From contig CALGTT010000174.1 of assembly GCA_937901485.1 (NCBI GenBank), forward strand, positions 1 to 8,747: a DNA stretch of 8,747 nucleotides, given 5' to 3'. The notes under the pieces were generated by a model, which saw nothing but the letters and a program-made list of their open reading frames with translations, was not told the origin of the DNA and searched no databases. Numbering within the stretch: position 1 is the first letter of the stretch; the number at the start of each line of letters is the position of its first letter. Source of the DNA: an uncultured Ruminococcus sp. GTDB taxonomy: Bacteria > Bacillota > Clostridia > Oscillospirales > Ruminococcaceae. Below, in pieces: positions 5,118-8,747 of the stretch. A program made the position numbers and the translations under genes.

Positions 5118-6188
5118 TTACAGGCATATCAACTTCTTTGTGAAATTCGTCAAATTTTCGCAGGAATTCTCGTTGATATGCACAAAATCTTCAATACGAA
5201 CCCCGAATTTCCCTGCCAGATAGATGCCCGGTTCGATGGTCACAACATGTCCGCTGGCAAGTTTTTTGCCGTAATTCGGACTTGCCAGCGGAAACTCATG
5301 AATTTTCATACCGACACCGTGACCGAGGGAGTGCCCGAAATGCTCCCCATAGCCGGCTTCTGTGATGATATCCCGCGCCGCACGGTCAAGCTCTTCGCCG
5401 CTGATGCCCGCCCTTGCCTGTGCAATGGCTGCCTCCTGCGCGCGCAGAACGATGTCATAAACCGACCGCATTTCCCCCGTCGGCTCACCGACACAGACGG
5501 TGCGCGTCATATCGCTGTGGTAGCCATCCACGACCGCGCCGAAATCCATCAGGACAAAATCGCCCTTCTGCACCTGCCGGTCATCGGGGACACCGTGGGG
5601 CATGGAGGTGTGCGCACCGGTGAGGGCGATCGTTTCAAAGGAAAGATCCTCCGCGCCGTTCCTGCGCATGTGGAAATCCAGCGCAAGTGCGATCTCGCGC
5701 TCGGTCATGCCTGCGTGCAGCTCCTCCAGAAGCGATTGCAGGGCATGTTCCGCCAGTTCCTGCGCTGCGCGGATCTTCGTGATCTCCTCCGGTGACTTGA
5801 CTGTGCGCAGGTCGTAGAGTGCCGCGCTGAGGGTGTCATCGGTCAGGAACGAATAGCCCTCCAGCTTCTTTTCAAACACGGAAAGCTCCTGCAGTGTCAT
5901 GCTCCGCGCTTCCACGGCGATGCACTGCGCGTGGTGGCGTTCCAGAAGTTCCCGAAGCTGTGCATAGCTGTCCTTCTGCTCGATGACCTCGCAGTGCTTC
6001 ACGACCTCACGCGCCTTTTCGATATAGCGGAAATCAATGATGAGGTAGGCTTGCTCCGGAAAAACTACAAGTGTACCGGCAGAGGACTTCATGCCGGTCA
6101 GGTAGCGGCGGTTGATGTCATCACGGATGACGGCGCAGTCCGCTTTTCCGCTGATTGCCTGCATCAGGCGTTCCAGACGCTCCCTCAT
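5118..6188 (-). CDS. M24-family metallopeptidase (Xaa-Pro aminopeptidase / YqhT-like)
   Basis: This encodes 356 residues, the size of the short Xaa-Pro peptidases such as B. subtilis YqhT, not of full-length E. coli PepP. Residues 1-125 form the creatinase-like N-terminal domain (RRYLTGMKSSAGTLVVF). Residues 130-350 are the pita-bread catalytic domain. All five dinuclear metal ligands are visible: D215 (DFG), D226 (SDMTRT), H286 (GHSLGHGVG), E319 (TIEPGIYL) and E333 (VRIEDF). H198 (MPHG) and H297 (KIHEFP) fit the conserved catalytic histidines. It should be an active cytoplasmic enzyme cleaving a residue from peptides with proline at position 2. The ATG overlaps the aroQ stop by 4 bases (ATGA), and GGAG (6197-6200) lies inside aroQ, 8 bases upstream, so translation should be coupled. 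Exact specificity (aminopeptidase versus dipeptidase) cannot be read from sequence. Confidence 0.95.
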   Translation of the reverse strand: MRERLERLMQAISGKADCAVIRDDINRRYLTGMKSSAGTLVVFPEQAYLIIDFRYIEKAREVVKHCEVIEQKDSYAQLRELLERHHAQCIAVEARSMTLQELSVFEKKLEGYSFLTDDTLSAALYDLRTVKSPEEITKIRAAQELAEHALQSLLEELHAGMTEREIALALDFHMRRNGAEDLSFETIALTGAHTSMPHGVPDDRQVQKGDFVLMDFGAVVDGYHSDMTRTVCVGEPTGEMRSVYDIVLRAQEAAIAQARAGISGEELDRAARDIITEAGYGEHFGHSLGHGVGMKIHEFPLASPNYGKKLASGHVVTIEPGIYLAGKFGVRIEDFVHINENSCENLTNFTKKLICL

Positions 6189-6622
6189 GCTTCCATCTCC
6201 GCAAGTGCCGTCACGCCCAGATAATAGCTCTGCAAGCCGAAACCGGAGATGCTGCCCTTGCAGACAGGGGCGATCACGGAATGGGAACGGAACGCGTCAC
6301 GGGCGAAAATATTGCTGATATGCACCTCGATGCAGGGGATCTTGATCGCCTTGATCGCATCGGAGATCGCGTAGCTGTAATGCGTGTACGCGCCTGCATT
6401 GAGCACCACACCGAAGAATTCCGTGCGTGCTGCATGGAGCTTGTCGATGATCGCGCCCTCATGGTTCGACTGGAAGATCTCGCATTCCAGTCCGAGCTTT
6501 TCCGCGTGTGCCATGATATTCTCGTTGAGCTTCTCAAAGCTCACATCGCCGTAGATCCCTGGCTCCCGTTCACCAAGAAGATTGAGATTCGGGCCGTGGA
6601 TGACCAGAATTTTTCTTGCCAT
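6185..6622 (-). CDS. aroQ: Type II 3-dehydroquinate dehydratase
   Basis: This encodes 145 residues, the usual size for the type II enzyme, which forms a dodecamer and converts 3-dehydroquinate to 3-dehydroshikimate in the shikimate pathway. Visible family motifs are PNLNLLG (11-17), the catalytic tyrosine in IYG (Y24) within the flexible lid that also carries R19, QSNHEG (51-56), NAGAYTHYS (75-83) with N75 and H81, EVHISN (99-104) and R112. GGAGG (6631-6635) lies 8 bases before the ATG and overlaps the end of yqeG, whose stop is only 3 bases upstream. The downstream M24 peptidase gene overlaps the stop by 4 bases. No other shikimate gene is in the window. Confidence 0.98.
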   Translation of the reverse strand: MARKILVIHGPNLNLLGEREPGIYGDVSFEKLNENIMAHAEKLGLECEIFQSNHEGAIIDKLHAARTEFFGVVLNAGAYTHYSYAISDAIKAIKIPCIEVHISNIFARDAFRSHSVIAPVCKGSISGFGLQSYYLGVTALAEMEA

Positions 6623-6625
6623 AAT

Positions 6626-7120
6626 TTATTCCTCCGCTGTGAAATTTTTGGGTAAAAACGGTTTCTCCATAAACCGCTTGAATTTGAAAAACGCCGTGGT
6701 TTCAAGTTCCATCGGCGGAACATAGATGCTTTTCACACCGAACCAGTTCGCGCCGAGAATGTCGGTATAGATCTGGTCGCCGACCACACAGAGCTGTGTT
6801 TTCGGCAGATCCATGCTGCTCATCGCACGGGTGAAACCATCCGACAGGGGCTTGCGGCTGTCACAGATACAGGGGATCCCCAGCCGCTTGGCAAACGGCT
6901 CGACACGGGGCGGATGGTTGTTGGAAACCAGACGCATCTCGATGCCTGCCGCTTTCATGGAGGCAATCCATGCCTCCACGCCCTCTGCCGGTTCGGGATT
7001 ATCATGCGTTGTCAGCGTGTTGTCTATATCCAGCAGCAGCCCGCGGATGCCCATGCTGTGCAGCAGCTCCGGCGTGATGCTGCACACGGAACGCACTGCC
7101 TTTGTTGCCCGAAATACCAT
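6626..7120 (-). CDS. yqeG: YqeG-family HAD-IIIA phosphatase
   Basis: This encodes 164 residues. The ATG at 7118-7120 is chosen because GGAGG (7125-7129) lies 4 bases upstream and because the family start (a short lead to the SITPELL segment) fits. A GTG-initiated longer form would begin inside the rpsU terminator stem and is unlikely. HAD motifs are complete: motif I DIDNTLT (D31 nucleophile, D33), motif II S67 in LVSNN, motif III K90 in DSRKP, and motif IV GDQIYTD (D115, D120). It should be a cytoplasmic phosphohydrolase acting on a small substrate; the natural substrate is not known. Only 3 bases separate it from aroQ. No promoter is visible directly upstream, so it is probably transcribed by readthrough from rpsU. 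Confidence 0.93.
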   Translation of the reverse strand: MVFRATKAVRSVCSITPELLHSMGIRGLLLDIDNTLTTHDNPEPAEGVEAWIASMKAAGIEMRLVSNNHPPRVEPFAKRLGIPCICDSRKPLSDGFTRAMSSMDLPKTQLCVVGDQIYTDILGANWFGVKSIYVPPMELETTAFFKFKRFMEKPFLPKNFTAEE

Positions 7121-7134
7121 TCTGCCTCCATTCC

Positions 7135-7149
7135 GCCGGACATGCCGGC
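7135..7149 (-). other. Short hairpin just upstream of the yqeG ribosome site
   Basis: GCCGG (7135-7139) pairs with CCGGC (7145-7149) around a 5-base loop. It lies between the rpsU terminator T run and the yqeG GGAGG. It could affect ribosome access on readthrough transcripts; it is short and may be incidental. Confidence 0.3.
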
Positions 7150-7150
7150 T

Positions 7151-7181
7151 AAAAAACATGGGCGCACCATCCGGTACGCCC
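7151..7181 (-). terminator. Rho-independent terminator of rpsU
   Basis: On the minus strand a 9-bp stem (7173-7181 with 7160-7168, one mismatch) with a 4-base loop is followed by three bases and six T (A-run 7151-7156). It begins 22 bases after the rpsU stop. A small extra stem, GGGG-TTG-CCCC (7184-7194), precedes it. The mismatch and the three-base gap before the T run may make it leaky, which would explain how yqeG is transcribed. Confidence 0.8.
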
Positions 7182-7203
7182 ACGGGGTTGCCCCAATTTT
7201 AGA

Positions 7204-7377
7204 TTAATACTTTCTCTTGCGAGCTGCCTCGGACTTCTTCTTGCGCTTTACTGAAGGCTTTTCGTAATGTTCTCTCTTACGAACCTCAGCAATCACGCCG
7301 TCCTTAGCGCAAGATCTCTTGAAACGCTTCAGAGCAGTATCCAGAGATTCGTTCTTGCCAACGCGTACTTCTGCCAT
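7204..7377 (-). CDS. rpsU: 30S ribosomal protein bS21
   Basis: This encodes 57 residues, the normal length for bS21, which sits near the anti-Shine-Dalgarno end of 16S rRNA and helps initiation. The sequence starts MAEVRVGKNESLDTALKRFK, then RSCAKDGVIAEVRKREHYEK, and ends in a very basic tail (KRKKKSEAARKRKY) typical of Firmicutes S21. The ribosome site GGAGG (7387-7391) within a longer purine run lies 9 bases before the ATG. The gene has its own consensus promoter (7519-7547), a structured leader and a terminator, so it forms an independent unit between leuS and the yqeG group. Confidence 0.97.
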   Translation of the reverse strand: MAEVRVGKNESLDTALKRFKRSCAKDGVIAEVRKREHYEKPSVKRKKKSEAARKRKY

Positions 7378-7413
7378 TTACTATTCCCTCCCTTTGCCAC
7401 CAAGACAGAGGTT

Positions 7414-7473
7414 CTATCCGACAGTTCCCTGTATTGGATAGTATACTAAACTTCCCTTGCGAGAAGGTAGTTT
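7414..7473 (-). promoter_or_regulatory. Structured 5' leader of rpsU with two tandem hairpins
   Basis: In the roughly 135-nt leader, the first stem pairs AAACT (7469-7473) with AGTTT (7448-7452) and CCTT (7464-7467) with AAGG (7455-7458). The second pairs CTATCC (7436-7441) with GGATAG (7414-7419) and an inner ACAG/CTGT (7429-7432 with 7421-7424) closed by a GGAA loop. Both lie 23 nt or more upstream of the ribosome site. Ribosomal protein leaders often bind the encoded protein for feedback control; that role here is inferred. Confidence 0.5.
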
Positions 7474-7518
7474 GTCAACCACATCTTAAATGTAAATATG
7501 CTATACAGGCATATGTTA

Positions 7519-7547
7519 ATTATAACACATCGGATTCCTTTTGTCAA
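7519..7547 (-). promoter_or_regulatory. Strong consensus promoter of rpsU
   Basis: On the minus strand TTGACA (7542-7547) and TATAAT (7519-7524) are perfect consensus hexamers with the ideal 17-bp spacer. Transcription should start near 7512. The promoter lies immediately after leuS. A hairpin at 7496-7514 (ATATGC with GCATAT) sits at the expected 5' end of the transcript. Confidence 0.93.
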
Positions 7548-7570
7548 TAGGATTTTATCGAATATCCGAT
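7529..7570. repeat. Inverted repeat bracketing the rpsU -35 box
   Basis: ATCGGAT (7529-7535) and ATCCGAT (7564-7570) form a perfect 7-bp inverted repeat with 28 bases between. The -35 hexamer lies inside it. On the plus strand the right arm runs into TTTTT, but no plus-strand gene reaches here. It may be an operator or a loose leuS 3' structure; chance cannot be excluded. Confidence 0.3.
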
Positions 7571-7575
7571 TTTTG

Positions 7576-8747
7576 TTATTTTACAACAAAATTCACAAGC
7601 TTATTTTGTACATAAATCTGCTTAACGATCTGTTTTCCGGTGATGACCTCAGCTACCTTCGGTTCAGCAGCTGCCTGTGCGAGCACATCCTCCTGTGCTG
7701 CACCAACTGCAATGCTGAGCTTGGTGCGGATCTTGCCGTTGACCTGCACAACGATCTCAACCGTTTCATCCACGCAAAGTGCCTCGTCATAAACAGGCCA
7801 TACCTGCGCATTCAGAACGCCCTCAAAGCCGCAGATCTCGTACAGCTCCTCAGTCATGTGCGGTGCAAACGGATTGAGCAGCATGAGCAGTGTACGGTAT
7901 TCTGCACGGTTCACAGTACCGGTCGCATAGATATCATTCACCAGTGCCATCATTGTCGCAATGGCAGTGTTGAACTTCAGGCTCTCGATGTCCTCGGAAA
8001 CCTTCTTGATCGCCTTGTGGAATGCGGATGTCATTTCCGGACGGTACGCATCACCGTCGGTCAGGAAATCCTGCATTGCCCATACTCTGTCAAGGAAACG
8101 CTTGCAGCCCTTGATGCTGGACGGACTCCACGGTGCGGACTTTTCAAAGTCGCCGATGAACATCTCGTACAGACGCAGTGTGTCCGCGCCGTACTGACGT
8201 ACAATATCGTCAGGATTGATGACATTGCCGCGGGACTTGGACATTTTCTGACCATCCTCACCGAGCACCATGCCGTGGGAGGTACGCTTCATGTAGGGTT
8301 CCTTGTGTGCCACGCTGCCGATGTCATAGAGGAACTTGTTCCAGAATCTGGAGTAGAGCAGGTGGAGTGTGGTGTGCTCCATACCGCCGTTGTACCAGTC
8401 AACGGGCATCCAGTATGCGATGGCTTCCTTGGAGGCAAGCTCCTTGTCGTTCTTCGGATCACAGTAGCGCAGGAAGTACCAGCTTGAACCTGCCCACTGG
8501 GGCATGGTGTCTGTTTCGCGCTTTGCCGGACCGCCGCAGCAGGGGCATGTGGTGTTGATGAAGCTGTCGAGTGTGGACAGCGGAGATTCGCCGTTATCGG
8601 TGGGCATGTAGCTCTCTACATCGGGCAGGCGCAGCGGAAGCTCCTCCTCCGGAATTGCCACCCAGCCGCACTTCTCGCAGTTGACCAGCGGGATCGGTTC
8701 GCCCCAGTATCTCTGACGGGAGAATACCCAGTCACGGAGCTTGAAGT
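7576..8747 (-). CDS. leuS: Leucyl-tRNA synthetase, C-terminal part (5' part outside the window)
   Basis: The frame is open from the right edge (first full codon at 8745) to a TAA at 7576-7578 and gives the last 389 residues of an enzyme that is usually about 800-880 long. LeuRS charges tRNA-Leu with leucine using ATP in the cytoplasm. Seen in order are RDWVFSRQRYWGEPIP just after the editing domain, a zinc-binding pair NCEKC and TCPCC (Cys 23, 26, 67, 70 of the fragment), the catalytic-domain segment PQWAGSSWYFLRYCDP, the signature KMSKS (167-171, bases 8233-8247) followed by RGNVINPDD, the helical anticodon-binding domain (NPFAPHMTEELYE), and the small C-terminal domain (VQVNGKIRTKL). All active-site elements in the visible part are intact. 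Any upstream T-box or promoter lies outside the window. No convincing terminator is seen before the rpsU promoter. Confidence 0.98.
   Translation of the reverse strand, partial: FKLRDWVFSRQRYWGEPIPLVNCEKCGWVAIPEEELPLRLPDVESYMPTDNGESPLSTLDSFINTTCPCCGGPAKRETDTMPQWAGSSWYFLRYCDPKNDKELASKEAIAYWMPVDWYNGGMEHTTLHLLYSRFWNKFLYDIGSVAHKEPYMKRTSHGMVLGEDGQKMSKSRGNVINPDDIVRQYGADTLRLYEMFIGDFEKSAPWSPSSIKGCKRFLDRVWAMQDFLTDGDAYRPEMTSAFHKAIKKVSEDIESLKFNTAIATMMALVNDIYATGTVNRAEYRTLLMLLNPFAPHMTEELYEICGFEGVLNAQVWPVYDEALCVDETVEIVVQVNGKIRTKLSIAVGAAQEDVLAQAAAEPKVAEVITGKQIVKQIYVQNKLVNFVVK

Noticed and set aside
5109..5795. Plus-strand open frame opposite the M24 peptidase gene
   Set aside because: It is antisense to a gene with all five metal ligands in place; no start signals.
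7121..7183. GTG-initiated N-terminal extension of yqeG by 21 codons
   Set aside because: The GTG lies at the base of the rpsU terminator stem and the extension would be encoded by that terminator, whereas GGAGG precedes the internal ATG.
7440..7478. Second rpsU promoter from TTGACA (7473-7478) and TATACT (7440-7445)
   Set aside because: The spacer would be 27 bp, far too long; both hexamers are better explained as parts of the structured leader.
7498..8487. Long plus-strand open frame opposite leuS
   Set aside because: leuS on the other strand carries intact motifs including KMSKS; the plus frame is a GC-biased shadow with no family resemblance.

Overview
The window looks like chromosomal DNA from a low-to-mid GC Gram-positive anaerobe of the class Clostridia, most likely a Ruminococcus-like member of the Oscillospirales. 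That is an inference from protein flavour (BspA-type leucine-rich repeat protein, CD1247-type zinc-ribbon protein, DUF6472-like Cys protein), strong GGAGG ribosome binding sites and the order aroQ - M24 peptidase - efp, which is also found in Bacillus. No rRNA, tRNA, CRISPR array, transposase or phage gene was seen.

Layout. Positions 1-242 hold the C-terminal end of an unidentified plus-strand protein, closed by a good terminator. Positions 280-1957 are one monocistronic plus-strand unit: an operator-like palindrome, a near-consensus promoter, a secreted 462-residue leucine-rich repeat protein, and a bidirectional terminator. Positions 1958-2050 are a hairpin-rich gap between convergent genes. 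From 2057 to the right edge everything is on the minus strand. In transcription order (right to left) these are leuS (3' part), rpsU, yqeG, aroQ, an M24 metallopeptidase, efp, an extremely acidic zinc-ribbon protein, a flavin-reductase-like protein, a 56-residue Cys-rich protein, and an Xre-type regulator with a membrane domain.

How the genes fit together. The minus-strand block is mostly translation and core housekeeping: leucine charging (LeuS), initiation (bS21), polyproline stall rescue (EF-P), N-terminal peptide trimming (M24 peptidase) and one shikimate step (AroQ). yqeG, aroQ and the peptidase gene are packed with a 3-nt gap and a 4-nt ATGA overlap, so they should be translationally coupled. 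They lack a visible promoter of their own and probably depend on readthrough of the rpsU terminator. efp has its own promoter and may feed the acidic protein, the flavoprotein and the small Cys-rich protein. rpsU has a fully consensus promoter and a structured leader of about 135 nt.

The most interesting observations are: (1) the C-terminal half of the secreted leucine-rich repeat protein resembles a zinc metallopeptidase domain whose HExxH position reads NQVAQ, a possible secreted pseudoenzyme; (2) a LacI/CcpA-type operator-like palindrome just upstream of its promoter; (3) the tandem-hairpin rpsU leader; (4) the palindromic repeat cluster at 1922-2051. No clearly new multi-gene system is visible. 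The pseudo-peptidase is the best candidate for something undescribed.
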